Shown one piece after another: positions 27,410-37,963 of a stretch of DNA of 64,000 bases. Within the stretch, counting starts at the first letter, position 1, and each line of letters begins with the position of its first letter. The notes under the pieces were generated by a model. It had not been told where the DNA came from, did no database searches, and saw only the letters and a program-made list of their open reading frames with translations. The position numbers and the translations under genes were made by a program. Location of the stretch: assembly GCA_022843405.1 (NCBI GenBank), contig JALHNQ010000004.1, forward strand, positions 1-64,000, written 5' to 3'. The stretch is from Methylocystis sp. (GTDB lineage Bacteria; Pseudomonadota; Alphaproteobacteria; Rhizobiales; Beijerinckiaceae).

Positions 27410-28074
27410 TTCTCCAGCGTCGCCAGCGCTTGCGTTCCGGTCACTCGCGCGTTTTTCGGCCAGACATAGAAGTCGGCTTTCGTCGTCAGCGCCAGTTCGA
27501 GGGCGCTGTGATATTCGTCGCGAGAAATCTCGATCGCGCCGAGCGAGGCGAGATGCGGCGTAATGAACTGCGTATCGAGCAGTTGGAAGCCGCCTTCTCT
27601 CAACCGGGCGACGAGGTGTGCGAGCGCCACCTTCGAGGCGTCGCGCTCCAGATGGAACATGCTTTCGCCGAAAAACGCGCCGCCCAAGGCGACGCCGTAT
27701 AATCCCCCGACCAGGCGCCCGTCACGGCGGCACTCGACCGTATGGGCGTAGCCGAGATCGAACAACTCGCGATAGAGCCGGCGGATTTCGGCGTTGATCC
27801 AGGTCCGCTCGCGGCGGAAGGCCGGCGCGGCGCAAGCGTCGATCACTGCGTCGAAGTCGCGATCGACGTCGACGTCAAAACGGCCGGACCTCACGGTCTT
27901 GGCTAGGGAGCGCGACAGGGCGAAGCGGTCGAGCGGAAAAATCGCGCGCCGCTCGGGATCGACCCAGTAGAGCTGATCGTCCTCGGCGCTTTCCGCCATC
28001 GGAAAAAGACCGATGGAATAAGCTCTTAGAAGAAGATGCGGGGTGATCGCATAGGGGGCGTTGAGGCGCGACAT
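27406..28074 (-). CDS. aat: Leucyl/phenylalanyl-tRNA--protein transferase
   Basis: Adds Leu or Phe to N-terminal Lys or Arg residues, making N-degrons for ClpS-ClpAP. Diagnostic stretches: AYSIGLFPMAESAEDDQLYWVDPERRAIFP, then TVECRRDGRLVGGLYGVALGGAFFGESMFH, then LDTQFITPHLASLGA. The start at 28074 (MSRLNAPYAI) gives 222 residues. A 12-codon upstream in-frame extension from 28110 is less likely. Confidence 0.95.
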   Translation of the reverse strand: MSRLNAPYAITPHLLLRAYSIGLFPMAESAEDDQLYWVDPERRAIFPLDRFALSRSLAKTVRSGRFDVDVDRDFDAVIDACAAPAFRRERTWINAEIRRLYRELFDLGYAHTVECRRDGRLVGGLYGVALGGAFFGESMFHLERDASKVALAHLVARLREGGFQLLDTQFITPHLASLGAIEISRDEYHSALELALTTKADFYVWPKNARVTGTQALATLEN

Positions 28075-28219
28075 GTCTTCAAGGATAGCGGCGCAAAAAG
28101 GCCGCGCCACCCTTCGAGGCCGACTTTCTGTCGGGAAGCCGAATTAATTTTGGTCGCGCGGCTGAGCTTTTCTCCGCGCCGCTCGACATTGGCGTCGCCG
28201 CCTTGGCGGCCGCTTACTT

Positions 28220-29578
28220 TCAAAATCCGGGCTCGATGCCGCCCGTCGCCAGAAAATGCTCCAGCCAGTGAATGTCGTAGATGCCGTTCTGCACGTCGGC
28301 GTTGCGCACCAGCGTTCGAAACAGCGGCAGCGTTGTGTCGATGCCGTCGACGATGAATTCGTCGAGCGCGCGACGCAGCCGCATCAGCGCCTCGGTTCGG
28401 TTGCGCCCATGGACGATGAGCTTGCCGATGAGCGAGTCGTAATTCGGCGGGATCACATAGCCCTGATAGACCGCCGAATCGACGCGCACCCCGACCCCGC
28501 CCGGAGGATGATAATAGGCGATGCGTCCGGGAGAAGGCCGGAAGCTGACCGGGTGTTCGGCGTTCACCCGGCACTCGATGGCGTGGCCGTAGAACCAAAT
28601 GTCTTCCTGGCGCAACGAGAGCGGAGAGCCGGCGGCCACCCTGATCTGTTCGCATACGAGATCGACGCCGGTGATCGACTCGGTCACCGGATGCTCGACC
28701 TGAATGCGCGTATTCATTTCGATGAAATAGAATTCGCCATTCTCATAGAGAAACTCGACTGTGCCGGCGCCGGCGTATTGCATGTCGCGCATGGCGCGCG
28801 CGCAGATTTCGCCGATCTCCATGCGCTGCGCGTCATTGAGCGCCGGCGAAGGGCTTTCTTCCCAGACCTTCTGGTGACGACGCTGAAGCGAGCAGTCGCG
28901 TTCGCCAAGGTGCACGGCCTGGCCCTTGCCGTCGCCGAAGATTTGTATTTCGATATGACGCGGCTTATCGAGAAATTTTTCAAGATAAACCGTATCGTCG
29001 CCGAAGGCGGCCTTGGCCTCGGTGCGCGCGGTGGCGATGGCGATCGCAAGGTCGTGCGCATTGTGCGCGGTCTTCATGCCGCGTCCGCCGCCGCCGGACG
29101 CCGCCTTCACCAGAACCGGAAAGCCGATCTTTTCGGCGACCTTCATCGCTTCCTTCTCGCTCAGGATCGGGCCGTCTGACCCCGGCACGCAGGGGATGCC
29201 GAGCTTCTTTGCGGTCGACTTGGCCTCGATCTTGTCGCCCATCAGACGGATGTGCTCGGACTTCGGACCGATGAAGGTGATGTTGTGCTCTTCGAGAATC
29301 TCGGCGAAGCGCGCGTTCTCCGAAAGAAAGCCGTAGCCCGGATGCACGGCGTCCGCGCCGGTAATTTCGCAGGCGGAGAGCAGGGCGGGAATATTGAGAT
29401 AGGAATCGCGCGCCGGCGCCGGTCCGATGCAGACCGACTCATCCGCCAGCTTGACGTGCATGGCGTCGGCGTCGGCGGTTGAATGTACGGCGACCGTCGC
29501 AACGCCCAATTCCTTGGCCGCCCGCAGGATGCGCAGCGCGATTTCGCCGCGGTTGGCGATGAGGATTTTGTCGAACAT
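28220..29578 (-). CDS. accC: Acetyl-CoA carboxylase biotin carboxylase subunit
   Basis: ATP-dependent carboxylation of the biotin on AccB, the first half of malonyl-CoA synthesis. 452 residues, normal length. [20 protein letters not shown] begins the N-terminal domain. The ATP-grasp glycine loop is [12 protein letters not shown], then [19 protein letters not shown] and the active-site region [16 protein letters not shown]. Only 12 bases separate accB from accC on the same strand, so they are co-transcribed. Confidence 0.97.
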   Translation of the reverse strand: MFDKILIANRGEIALRILRAAKELGVATVAVHSTADADAMHVKLADESVCIGPAPARDSYLNIPALLSACEITGADAVHPGYGFLSENARFAEILEEHNITFIGPKSEHIRLMGDKIEAKSTAKKLGIPCVPGSDGPILSEKEAMKVAEKIGFPVLVKAASGGGGRGMKTAHNAHDLAIAIATARTEAKAAFGDDTVYLEKFLDKPRHIEIQIFGDGKGQAVHLGERDCSLQRRHQKVWEESPSPALNDAQRMEIGEICARAMRDMQYAGAGTVEFLYENGEFYFIEMNTRIQVEHPVTESITGVDLVCEQIRVAAGSPLSLRQEDIWFYGHAIECRVNAEHPVSFRPSPGRIAYYHPPGGVGVRVDSAVYQGYVIPPNYDSLIGKLIVHGRNRTEALMRLRRALDEFIVDGIDTTLPLFRTLVRNADVQNGIYDIHWLEHFLATGGIEPGF

Positions 29579-29590
29579 TCCTGGCGCCGC

Positions 29591-30124
29591 CTACTCGATC
29601 ACCAGGAGAGGTTCGCCATATTCGACCGGCTGGCCGTCCTCGATCAGTATGGCGGTCACCACGCCAGACTTGGTGGCGACGATGTCGTTGAACGTCTTCA
29701 TCGCCTCGATCAACAACAGCTTATCGCCGACCGAAACGCGCGCGCCGATCTCGATGAAGGGCTTGGCGTCGGGATTGGGCCGCAAGTAGGCGGTGCCGAC
29801 CATGGGCGATTTCACCGCGTCGGCGAATTCAGCGGCGGGCTCCGCTGAGGCCGAGGCAGGCGAGGCCGCCGACTTTGGCGTCGGCGCCAAAGCCGCATGC
29901 ACGGGCTGAATCGACGGCGGCGCGGCGACCACGCTCGTCACGGCGGCAGGCGTGCGCGCCGCGCGGATGCGCAAATCGCCCTTTTCCACCTCGAATTCGG
30001 TCAGATCGCTGTCGGCGACAAGTTCGGCGATCATGCGCAGAAGGTCCGCATCGATCGCGGTCGCATTTGCTGGCGCCGGCCTGCGGGAGGAAGCGGTGCG
30101 AGGCGGTTGAGCTTTGCGCGCCAT
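29591..30124 (-). CDS. accB: Acetyl-CoA carboxylase biotin carboxyl carrier protein
   Basis: Carrier of the carboxybiotin. A charged N-terminal region ([28 protein letters not shown]) is followed by an Ala/Pro linker and the biotinyl domain, whose modified lysine is Lys143 in EAMKTFND. The start is at ATG 30124 ([11 protein letters not shown]), giving 177 residues. The upstream extension would run into aroQ. The order aroQ-accB-accC is conserved in alphaproteobacteria. Confidence 0.96.
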   Translation of the reverse strand: MARKAQPPRTASSRRPAPANATAIDADLLRMIAELVADSDLTEFEVEKGDLRIRAARTPAAVTSVVAAPPSIQPVHAALAPTPKSAASPASASAEPAAEFADAVKSPMVGTAYLRPNPDAKPFIEIGARVSVGDKLLLIEAMKTFNDIVATKSGVVTAILIEDGQPVEYGEPLLVIE

Positions 30125-30131
30125 AAGTGTT

Positions 30132-30575
30132 TCAGCTCTTTCTCGGTTCGTTTTCAAAGACAGCTTCGAGGGCAAGGATGTAGGACAGCGGTCCAAACCC
30201 CGCGATCACGCCGCGCGCCGCGGGCGAGATGAAGGAGCGGCTGCGAAAGCTTTCGCGGGCATGCACGTTAGAAAGATGCACTTCGATGACGAAGGCGTCC
30301 GCGCCCTTGATGGCGTCATGGAGCGCAACCGACGTGTGCGTCAGCGCGCCGGCGTTCAGGATGACCGGCGCGCCGGCCCCGCCGGCCTCGTGAATCCAGT
30401 CGACGAGGTCGCCTTCATGGTTGGATTGACGAAAGACGAGCGAGACGCCGCGATCGGCGCAACGCTGCTCCAGCATTGCGCGGATGTCGTCGAGAGTCGC
30501 CGTTCCATATATCGCCGGCTCGCGCCTGCCGAGAAGATTGAGATTGGGACCGTTAAGCACATGGACGGCTGACAT
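30132..30575 (-). CDS. aroQ: Type II 3-dehydroquinate dehydratase
   Basis: Third step of the shikimate pathway: 3-dehydroquinate to 3-dehydroshikimate. 147 residues, the usual small dodecameric form. [19 protein letters not shown] contains the catalytic Tyr loop. [17 protein letters not shown] and [16 protein letters not shown] carry substrate and active-site residues, and [14 protein letters not shown] ends the core. Separated from accB by 7 bases. Confidence 0.96.
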   Translation of the reverse strand: MSAVHVLNGPNLNLLGRREPAIYGTATLDDIRAMLEQRCADRGVSLVFRQSNHEGDLVDWIHEAGGAGAPVILNAGALTHTSVALHDAIKGADAFVIEVHLSNVHARESFRSRSFISPAARGVIAGFGPLSYILALEAVFENEPRKS

Positions 30576-30664
30576 AGCGCTTCCGAAACGTTCCCGAAAT
30601 TCTCAAGGGCGGCAGGCCGTCTCTCTTAGCCTTATTGCCGCCGCAAAGGAAGCCCGCCTCCCGG

Positions 30665-31426
30665 CTAGCATACGGTCTTGCCGCATTTGCGCATGTTATC
30701 GATTTTGGCTTTCAATTGGGCGTAGGGCAGCCCGCCGATGATCGCCTCTTTGCCGATCACCCAAGCCGGCGTCCCGTCGAACCGCAGCTCATCCGCCAGT
30801 GACGCCACTTCCTTCAATGCGGCCTTCGTCTCAGCGCTCGCCATGTCCTTCTCGATCCGCGGCATGTCGGCGCCGATCTCCTTCGCGGCGGCCAAAGCCT
30901 GTTGCTTGCCGATGTGGCCGCGCGTCGAAAGCAGCTTGCGATGGAAATCCCAGAATTTCTGGCTGTCGAGCTGCATCCGCGCGGCGTTCGCGACCTGGGC
31001 CGCCTCTACCGAGTCCGGCCCGAGGACCGGGAAATCCTTCAGCACCACGCGAAGCTTGGGATCCGCTTCGATCAGCTTGGCGACCGAATTCATGGACTGC
31101 TTGCAGTAACCACAATTGTAATCGAAGAATTCGACCAGCGTCACATCGCCGCTGGGATTTCCCACAACCGCCTGGTTGGGCGAATTTACAATCTTGTCGC
31201 CATGCTGGCTGACGGCCTTTTCTCGCGTCGCGGCCTCGGCGACTTTTTCGCGCTTTCCGAGTTCGTCGATCGCGTCCTTGATGACTTCCGGATTGGTGAG
31301 GAGATAGTCATGCACGACTTTCTCGATTTCGACCTTCTGCTGGCCTGAAAATCCTTCTCCGAGAAGCGGCGCCGTCGGTCCAATGGCGAGAAGCGCGCCG
31401 GCGGCGAGCGGGACAAAAAACCTCAT
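30665..31426 (-). CDS. DsbA-family periplasmic thiol-disulfide oxidoreductase
   Basis: 253 residues from ATG 31426. A signal peptide (FFVPLAAGALLAIGPTAPLLG) is followed by a helical N-terminal arm (about 28-80), then the thioredoxin fold with CGYC at residues 105-108 (VEFFDYNCGYCKQSM). The cis-Pro region is FDGTPAWVIGKEAIIGGLPY. The N-terminal arm resembles ScsC/Com1-type members that oligomerise, so it may act as a disulfide isomerase. A likely role in lptD folding is only suggested by proximity; AGGAGG precedes the start. Confidence 0.9.
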   Translation of the reverse strand: MRFFVPLAAGALLAIGPTAPLLGEGFSGQQKVEIEKVVHDYLLTNPEVIKDAIDELGKREKVAEAATREKAVSQHGDKIVNSPNQAVVGNPSGDVTLVEFFDYNCGYCKQSMNSVAKLIEADPKLRVVLKDFPVLGPDSVEAAQVANAARMQLDSQKFWDFHRKLLSTRGHIGKQQALAAAKEIGADMPRIEKDMASAETKAALKEVASLADELRFDGTPAWVIGKEAIIGGLPYAQLKAKIDNMRKCGKTVC

Positions 31427-31600
31427 TGCATCCTCCTTTGCGCGACAGCGCGAGTGTATCAGGCGTATCCGCGCTTGGCGGCCAGGGCGCGCGCCCCGAG
31501 GGGCGCGCATCGCGGCGCTTTTAGCACGGGGGGCGACGGGCGTCCTCCCGACCTGAGAAATCCGAAATGTAACTAGGGCGGTTCAGCGAAATGGAGCCGC

Positions 31601-34174
31601 TCAGTGCGTCACGTTCGAGCGCACGCCGTCGTTCACCAGCACCGAACCCACGCCGTAGTTAAACTTCGCTTCGCCTAAGGTGCGCAACTGGAGTGTTACC
31701 ATCACCGTCTGATTGCGGGCCGGCAGTCCCGTGTATGACTGCGGCTGATAGATTTGCGAATAATTGATCGACAGGGTTGTGCATTCGTCGTGGTAGCCGA
31801 AGCCGGCGCCAAGCGTCGCCACCGAGAACAGCGGCGCCGAGCCGGTGAGATTGATGCCGGTCAGCGTCGTCGTGAATGGCGCGAGCGTCGGATCGGTCAG
31901 CGAATTATACAGATAGCGGCTCATGTCGAAGGTGACGGTGCCGGTCATGAAGTAGTTTTTTGTAATATTATACTGTGCGGAAGCCGACAGGCCCTGCCGA
32001 CGAATGTCGAAGCCGATGGCCTGCTGCGACGCGTAATTCGCATATTGAAGCTGGAGCGAGATTGGATCCAGGTTCATTGTGGCGAATATGTCCAGACGGC
32101 GCGCGCGCAAGTTGCCCTTGTCGAACCGGCCCTTGGCGACGAAGCTGAGGAGCGAGGAGGGCGCAAAGGCAAATCGCCCGACGATATCCGAGGCGCGCGA
32201 ATTCAGGCCGGAATCGAGGCCGACATTCGCCGCGTCAGCCTGCGCGTAGGAGTTGGCGCCGGCGATCTGGCGCGATTGGCCGATCATCGTATTGATGAAG
32301 CCGCCATTGGGCAGCGACATCGTGGCTTGGCCGCCATAGTTGAGGCGCGTGCCTGTCTCGAACCGATCGTAGCCGGAGAATTTGCTCCATTCGAACAGGG
32401 TCGAATCGTCGAACACGAGGCTTTGCGCGTCGATGTTGACGAGCGACGGGATCGAAGTCTGATTGGAGCGCGCGACGACCTGCGCGATCGGCTCGAACAC
32501 GATGTCGCCGACAAAGCTTCTGGCAAGGATTGGATAGCGCCATTCGGCGCCAATGCCCGGCAGCGCCTGGCCGCGGAAGCGATTGTCGGCGCCATCGAAG
32601 AACAGACCTTGCGCGCTGTTGGGAATCGGCTGCCCGAATTGATTGTAAATCGGGAACAATCCCTGGCGGTCGTAATCGAGATAGCTGCCGACGAGGCGCG
32701 TGAAGGCGAAGGGGGTCCAAACGCCGCCGATGGGATCGATAATTTTGCGCTTCCAGGCACCGCTGATCGTTGCGTGTTGATAGTCGCCGCCGACGCCGCG
32801 AAGCAAACAGGTGCTGCGCTGAGGCACGACGTCGCGCGCATAGACCGAGCAGACATTGTAAAGGCCGTAAATGCTGTCCAGTCTGCGCGGATTGATCGAC
32901 TCGTAATTTGCAAGATTGGCGGATGTGCTCGTCACATTGCCGTCGACTTCGATCTGGCCGCCCACGCCGGCCGTCGCCGCCGGGTCGATGTCGAAGACGC
33001 GATTATAGTCGATGACCGGATGCACGACGGGCTGCTGCGCTTGCACGTCGTTGGGCGACAGGAGCTGGAAATAATATCCGCGCATGTCGAAATAGCTGCG
33101 CGGCCCCTGGCCGGTCAGATAGATCGTCGACGATGATTCGCGGAAGAAGTAATTTTGCAGAAGATAGTTATATTGCTTGTAGTCCTGAAAGAAATAGCGA
33201 TCCGAGAGCGCCGTGATGTCCCAGCCGGCGCGCCAGCGGTCATTGAGCCAGAAATCGCCGAAGGACTGAATCGCGCCGCGCCACTGCTTGTTGCCGGCGC
33301 CGAGCGGGGCCGCCGCGAAGGCGCCCGTGTCCCCCACATGGGTCCCTTCGGCGCGGATCGAGTAAGATCCGGCATCAAAGCGCTGGCGGAATTCCGCGGT
33401 CACGAACGGACCCTGCCGCGAAAAATAGATCGGCGTGACGGTGAGGTCGTAATTCGGCGCGATCGCCCAGAAGTAGGGCACGCCGACGCCGGCTCCGAGC
33501 TGCGAGCGATACACGAACACCGGCGACAGGTAGCCGGACTTGCGCTTGATCGACGGATCCGGCGACGACCAGAACGGCACGTAGGCGATCGGCACGCCAA
33601 GCAAGTCGAAGGACGCGTCCTCGTAATAGACCATCTTCTCGACATTGTCGTGGATGATCCGCTTGGCGTGGATCTGCCATGTGCGCGGCTTCGCAGGATC
33701 GTCGCGACAGGCCTCGCAGGCGGTGTAGCTGCCCATTTCGAAAGTCGTCGTCTCGCCCGCCCGCTCGGCTCGCGGCGAGGTGAAATGCGTGTTGTTGACC
33801 GTGTCGACCTGCAGGCTGTCGATGAATCCGTGCTTGAAGTCGTCCGTAAGGTCAAAACGCTCGGCGCGCGCGATCGAGCCGTCCTTTTCGGTCAGCTTAG
33901 CGTGGCCTTCGGCGAACACGCGCGACGTGTTGCGGTCATAGGTGACGCGGTCCGCTTCGAGTAGCCGGCCCTTGTAGTAAATCTGGACGTCGCCGCGCGC
34001 CGTGACCGTGTTCTTTTTCTCGTCGTAGACGAGCTCCTTGGCCTCGACGACCATGCGCTCGCCGGCCGCGGGCGCGGGTTGCGCAGCCGCGGAAAAATTT
34101 GTGAAGGCCGCCGCAACGACAGCGAGCGCGGCAAAGGGAAGGGGGAGACGCCGGAGGAGTCGGGCACACGCCAT
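31601..34174 (-). CDS. lptD: LPS-assembly protein LptD
   Basis: Outer-membrane beta-barrel that inserts lipopolysaccharide into the outer leaflet. Start ATG 34174 (MACARLLRRLPLPFAALAVV) overlaps the lptG stop (ATGA) and gives a signal peptide. The OstA-type jellyroll follows (ERMVVEAKELVYDEKKNTVTARGDVQIYYKGR, about 38-70). The barrel part has many Tyr/Phe strands and the family signatures AYVPFWSSPDPSIKRKSGYL and SRQGPFVTAEFRQRF. 857 residues. In many relatives surA, pdxA and ksgA follow lptD; here a DsbA-like gene does. Confidence 0.95.
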   Translation of the reverse strand: MACARLLRRLPLPFAALAVVAAAFTNFSAAAQPAPAAGERMVVEAKELVYDEKKNTVTARGDVQIYYKGRLLEADRVTYDRNTSRVFAEGHAKLTEKDGSIARAERFDLTDDFKHGFIDSLQVDTVNNTHFTSPRAERAGETTTFEMGSYTACEACRDDPAKPRTWQIHAKRIIHDNVEKMVYYEDASFDLLGVPIAYVPFWSSPDPSIKRKSGYLSPVFVYRSQLGAGVGVPYFWAIAPNYDLTVTPIYFSRQGPFVTAEFRQRFDAGSYSIRAEGTHVGDTGAFAAAPLGAGNKQWRGAIQSFGDFWLNDRWRAGWDITALSDRYFFQDYKQYNYLLQNYFFRESSSTIYLTGQGPRSYFDMRGYYFQLLSPNDVQAQQPVVHPVIDYNRVFDIDPAATAGVGGQIEVDGNVTSTSANLANYESINPRRLDSIYGLYNVCSVYARDVVPQRSTCLLRGVGGDYQHATISGAWKRKIIDPIGGVWTPFAFTRLVGSYLDYDRQGLFPIYNQFGQPIPNSAQGLFFDGADNRFRGQALPGIGAEWRYPILARSFVGDIVFEPIAQVVARSNQTSIPSLVNIDAQSLVFDDSTLFEWSKFSGYDRFETGTRLNYGGQATMSLPNGGFINTMIGQSRQIAGANSYAQADAANVGLDSGLNSRASDIVGRFAFAPSSLLSFVAKGRFDKGNLRARRLDIFATMNLDPISLQLQYANYASQQAIGFDIRRQGLSASAQYNITKNYFMTGTVTFDMSRYLYNSLTDPTLAPFTTTLTGINLTGSAPLFSVATLGAGFGYHDECTTLSINYSQIYQPQSYTGLPARNQTVMVTLQLRTLGEAKFNYGVGSVLVNDGVRSNVTH

Positions 34175-35259
34175 CAGCCGTCCTCCGAATACAGCAAGAT
34201 CACCGTGCCCAACATGCTCCCGACAAGCGCAGGCGACCATGCGGCCACGACAGGGCTGATCATGCCCGCGCCGCCGAGATCCGAGAGGACTTTGGTAACG
34301 ATATAAAGCACGAAGCCCGCGGCCACGCCACCCGAAAGGGTTTTGGCGACGCCGCCAAATCGAAAGAATCTTAATGAAAAGGAAGCGGCGACGAGAACCA
34401 TCGCGACGAGCAGCAGCGGTCGCGCAAGAAGCGACTGAAACTGCAATTGGTAGCCGGTGGCGTCGAGGCCGGCCGAGGCGGTGCGCGCGGCCATTTCCGG
34501 CAGCGACCAGAATGGCGTGCCCTGCGGAGGCGTCGTCGCCGCTGCGACCTGCTCCGGCGTCAGCTCGGTCGCCAACATATAGGAGCCGACGCTGCGCGAA
34601 GCTTCGCCCGGCACGCTGACCTGTGCGTTTTCGAGCGCCCAAACGCCCGGCTCTAGTCGCGCGCGCTCGGCTTCAATGCGCTCGAGGAAGCCGCCCTTCG
34701 GCGCATAGATATTGACGCTGACATGCGCCAGCTCCGTGCCGCCGTTCGCCGAATTCATCGCGTGCATGATGGCGAGTCCGTCAACGCCGTGTTGGCGCAG
34801 CCAGACGCCGTGATCGATGCGCAGACTGCCGGGCACGCCGAAGAGATCCCACTCCATTTGTTCGGAGCGCTGCTTCATCGACGCCGACAGCGGGTTGTAA
34901 ATCGCGACTGACACAATACCGATGAGCAGGGCGGCGAGCGCCGGCGGGGCGATGAACTGCCAGACCGACATGCCGGCGGCGCGGGCGACGACCAGTTCAA
35001 GCTTTCTGGTGAGATCGACGAAGGTCGCCATGGACCCGAAGAGAACGGCGAAGGGCAGGATCATCTCGGCGGCCGCCGGCACCCGCATCGCCGTCATCAA
35101 GGCGACGGTCGCGGCCCCTGCATGCGGATTGTCGCTCGCGCGCCGTAGCATCTCGACGAAAACGACGACAAACATCAGGCAGAAAATCGTGAAGAAGATC
35201 GCCAGAATCGTGCGCGTAAACCGCAGCGCGAAATAACGCGTGATCGTCGCCCCGATCAT
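34174..35259 (-). CDS. lptG: LPS export ABC transporter permease LptG
   Basis: Inner-membrane subunit of the LptB2FG extractor. Membrane helices at the N-terminus (YFALRFTRTILAIFFTIFCLMFVVVF) and three near the C-terminus flank a periplasmic jellyroll (about 130-260). The start is at 35259 (MIGATITRYFALRF); AGGAGG lies upstream, and the longer in-frame extension is not membrane-like. 361 residues. LptF and LptG resemble each other; LptG is chosen because lptD follows. The expected partner lptF is not adjacent. Confidence 0.88.
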   Translation of the reverse strand: MIGATITRYFALRFTRTILAIFFTIFCLMFVVVFVEMLRRASDNPHAGAATVALMTAMRVPAAAEMILPFAVLFGSMATFVDLTRKLELVVARAAGMSVWQFIAPPALAALLIGIVSVAIYNPLSASMKQRSEQMEWDLFGVPGSLRIDHGVWLRQHGVDGLAIMHAMNSANGGTELAHVSVNIYAPKGGFLERIEAERARLEPGVWALENAQVSVPGEASRSVGSYMLATELTPEQVAAATTPPQGTPFWSLPEMAARTASAGLDATGYQLQFQSLLARPLLLVAMVLVAASFSLRFFRFGGVAKTLSGGVAAGFVLYIVTKVLSDLGGAGMISPVVAAWSPALVGSMLGTVILLYSEDG

Positions 35260-35666
35260 GGCTGCGGCCTTCCTCCTTCTTGTCTTGGCGCGCCGCCCCA
35301 AGAGGGAACCGTCCCACGCGCGAACAGTTGACGCTTCGTTAACGATCGCTAGACGCTGGCGCCTTCGCGCGCAAGCGTCGCGCGGCGCCGACAAGCCGCG
35401 CCAACGCATTCAATTTGCGAGCGTTGCTTTTGCGCCACGGAAGGATTTCTGCGGAACGATCGCGGCGATTCCACGGCGGGAAGCGGGCGCCGAAAATGGC
35501 TCCAAAGTCGGCCGTCGCAATTGACCGCGGTCGCCCGCCGGAAGATAGTGCGCGCCAATCCCGTCAAATTGCGCGCCTGGCGCGCCGCCGGCGCTAACTT
35601 TCTGAAAAAACCGACGCATTCGCGCCGGAATGGCGTCCGCTTCGGTCAAGGAGGCATGTGGCCCTG
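35260..35666. other. 407-base divergent promoter region between lptG and pepA
   Basis: No gene on either strand and no trace of lptF, which occupies this position in many relatives. TTGACG at 35330 with CTAGAC 17 bases on is a weak plus-strand promoter candidate, but it is far from pepA. AAGGAGG at 35648-35654 is the pepA ribosome-binding site. Confidence 0.5.
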
Positions 35667-37223
35667 ATGCTCGTCAACGCGAAATATGAATTCCAGCCAT
35701 TCGACGCCGCCGAGGCGCTGCTCCGCCACCCGGAAGAGGAGGGGCATCCGCGCACGCTTGTCGCTTTCGTCGGCCGCGATCTCGCCATGGGCGAACGCGC
35801 CGCGAGCATTCTCAAAGACACGGCCCCTCATCTCGCGCGCGCCGCGGCGGCGGCGAAGTTCAAGGGTAAATCAGGAACATCGATCGAGATTCTCGCCGCG
35901 CCCGGCGCGCCGGCGAGCCGGCTCATTTTCATGGGCGTCGGCAAGGCCGACGAGGCCGAGGGGGAGGGCGCCGAACCCGCCAAGCCTTTCGACGATTTCT
36001 TCGCCCTTGGCGGACAGGCTGCCGGGAAAATCGGGCCCGGCGCGCGCGCCGTGATCCTGTTCGACCTGCCGGCGGGGACGCCCGCGACGCAGGACTCGGT
36101 CGCGCAATTCGCCCTCGGCGGCTGGCTGCGCGCCTATAAATTCGACCAATACAAGACCAAGAAGAAGGACGAGGCGGATCGCGAGGGACCGATGGAGGTC
36201 GTCGTCGCCGTGGCCGAACCCGACGGCGTCGGCGGCGCGATGGCCGAGGTCAGCCATCTGGCGGAAGCCGTGATCCTCGCCCGAACCCTGGTCAATGAGC
36301 CGGCGAATGTGCTGACTCCGCCAGAATTCGCCCGCCGGGCGTCGGAGCTGATGAAATTCGGCGTCGAGGTCGAGGTCCTCGACGAGAAAGCCATGGCCGA
36401 GCTCGGGATGCGGGCGCTCCTCGGCGTCGGCCAGGGGTCGGAAGCGGGCAGCCGGCTCGTCGTGCTGCGCTGGAGCGGCGGCGCCGAGGGCGCCGCGCCG
36501 ATCGCCTTCGTCGGCAAGGGCGTTGTGTTCGACTCCGGCGGCATTTCGATCAAGCCCGCCGCCTCGATGGAGGATATGAAAGGCGATATGGCCGGCGCCG
36601 CCGCCGTGACCGGCGCCATGTACGCGATCGCTGCAAGGAAGGCGAAGGCCAATGTCGTCGGCGTCCTCGGACTCGTCGAGAACATGCCGGACGGCAAGGC
36701 GCAGCGGCCAGGCGACATCGTCAAGTCGATGTCGGGCCAGACGATCGAGATTATCAACACCGACGCGGAAGGGCGGCTCGTCCTCGCCGACGCGCTGACT
36801 TACGTCGTCGAGAAGCACAAGCCTGCGGCGATCGTCGATCTGGCGACGCTCACGGGCGCCATTCTCGTCGCTTTGGGACAGGAATATGGCGGGCTGTTCT
36901 CGAACAATGACGAACTCGCCGATCGCCTGACCAAAGCCGGGAGCCATATCGGCGAGAAGCTGTGGCGTTTGCCGATGGGCCCCGCCTACGACAAGATGAT
37001 CGACTCGAAATTCGCCGACATGAAGAACACCGGCGGACGCCACGCCGGCTCGATCACCGCCGCGCATTTCCTGCAGCGTTTCGTCGGCAAGACGCCCTGG
37101 GCGCATCTCGACATCGCCGGCACCGGCATGGGCTCGCCGACCAGCGACACCAACCAAAGCTGGGGCGCCGGCTGGGGCGTGCGGCTCTTGGACCAGCTGG
37201 TGCGCGACTATTACGAGGGCTGA
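35667..37223 (+). CDS. pepA: Leucyl aminopeptidase PepA (M17)
   Basis: Cytosolic dizinc aminopeptidase; some members also bind DNA. The C-terminal catalytic domain has [16 protein letters not shown] (metal-binding Lys and Asp) and the signature NTDAEGRL within [29 protein letters not shown] follows. The N-terminal domain is about 170 residues. GTG 35658 is only 3 bases from AAGGAGG, so ATG 35667 is preferred, though its spacing of 12 is long. 518 residues. Divergent from lptG. Confidence 0.95.
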   Translation: MLVNAKYEFQPFDAAEALLRHPEEEGHPRTLVAFVGRDLAMGERAASILKDTAPHLARAAAAAKFKGKSGTSIEILAAPGAPASRLIFMGVGKADEAEGEGAEPAKPFDDFFALGGQAAGKIGPGARAVILFDLPAGTPATQDSVAQFALGGWLRAYKFDQYKTKKKDEADREGPMEVVVAVAEPDGVGGAMAEVSHLAEAVILARTLVNEPANVLTPPEFARRASELMKFGVEVEVLDEKAMAELGMRALLGVGQGSEAGSRLVVLRWSGGAEGAAPIAFVGKGVVFDSGGISIKPAASMEDMKGDMAGAAAVTGAMYAIAARKAKANVVGVLGLVENMPDGKAQRPGDIVKSMSGQTIEIINTDAEGRLVLADALTYVVEKHKPAAIVDLATLTGAILVALGQEYGGLFSNNDELADRLTKAGSHIGEKLWRLPMGPAYDKMIDSKFADMKNTGGRHAGSITAAHFLQRFVGKTPWAHLDIAGTGMGSPTSDTNQSWGAGWGVRLLDQLVRDYYEG

Positions 37224-37516
37224 GCCAGCGACAGGCCGCCAGCAAGGTTTAGGCGTTCGCGATAACCTTGGCGATTACGGCTTCAGTTCAAGTCGACTGA
37301 GCAGGCTCAAGCAGTGAGCGTCTTGTCGCTTGCCGTAATCTGCGAATTGCTATGTATTAGCTTGCATTTTTTGGCTTATGAACCCGCAATTCGTGGCGCT
37401 AAAGCTTTCTTGGCCGACGTATTATCTAATGGCATTTCCATTTTTTAATTGGAAACGCTTCAGCGCCGCCCGATCTGATGCTCAATGCAGTTCGTCTGGA
37501 CTGAAAGGAACGCATC

Positions 37517-37912
37517 ATGATTGAGTCTCAATGGAACGCCAGGTTTGTAGCCACCATCCTCGGCGTCATCTTCGTCGCGGTTGGCCTTCTCGGATTTATT
37601 CCCAATCCGCTCGTTTCCGACGTCGGCTACTTCCAGGTGAATGCCGCGCATAACTTCGTGCACCTGATCACCGGCGCGCTCCTGCTCCTCAGCCCCTATT
37701 TCGGCCTCCCGGTTCTCATGATCCGCACGCTGGCCGTCGCATATACAGCGATCGCCGTGCTGGGATTCATCGTGCCCGACGTCGCCTCTCTCGATGGGGC
37801 GATCGCCATGAACCACGCCGACCACTGGCTGCATGCGGCCTTGGCGATCGTTCTTCTGTTCATTGGCTTTATGAAGCCGATGGAACATTCGGTGACCACG
37901 GCCCATATGTAG
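37517..37912 (+). CDS. Small four-helix membrane protein (DUF4383-like)
   Basis: 131 residues with four predicted membrane helices (FVATILGVIFVAVGLLGFIP; NFVHLITGALLLLSPYFGLP; MIRTLAVAYTAIAVLGFIV; HWLHAALAIVLLFIGFM). The pattern NAAHNFVHLITG and NHADHWLHAALA, with His in helix 2 and helix 4, is typical of DUF4383-type proteins. Function unknown. The 293-base gap upstream shows no gene. A good terminator follows directly. Confidence 0.75.
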   Translation: MIESQWNARFVATILGVIFVAVGLLGFIPNPLVSDVGYFQVNAAHNFVHLITGALLLLSPYFGLPVLMIRTLAVAYTAIAVLGFIVPDVASLDGAIAMNHADHWLHAALAIVLLFIGFMKPMEHSVTTAHM

Positions 37913-37917
37913 GATGA

Positions 37918-37951
37918 AAGCGCGCCGCAGCTGTTGGGCTGCGGCGCTTTT
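37918..37951 (+). terminator. Factor-independent terminator
   Basis: gcgccgcag / ctgcggcgc gives a 9-bp GC stem with an 8-base loop and then tttt. It lies directly after the DUF4383-like gene. Confidence 0.85.
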
Positions 37952-37963
37952 CGCGAGGCTGCG

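Noticed and set aside
35871-37157. 428-aa minus-strand ORF opposite pepA
   Set aside because: Shadow of pepA in a high-GC region; no recognisable domain.
37224-37516. Spacer after pepA searched for small genes or RNA
   Set aside because: No frame with a ribosome site and no stable stem-loop; appears to be a plain promoter region.
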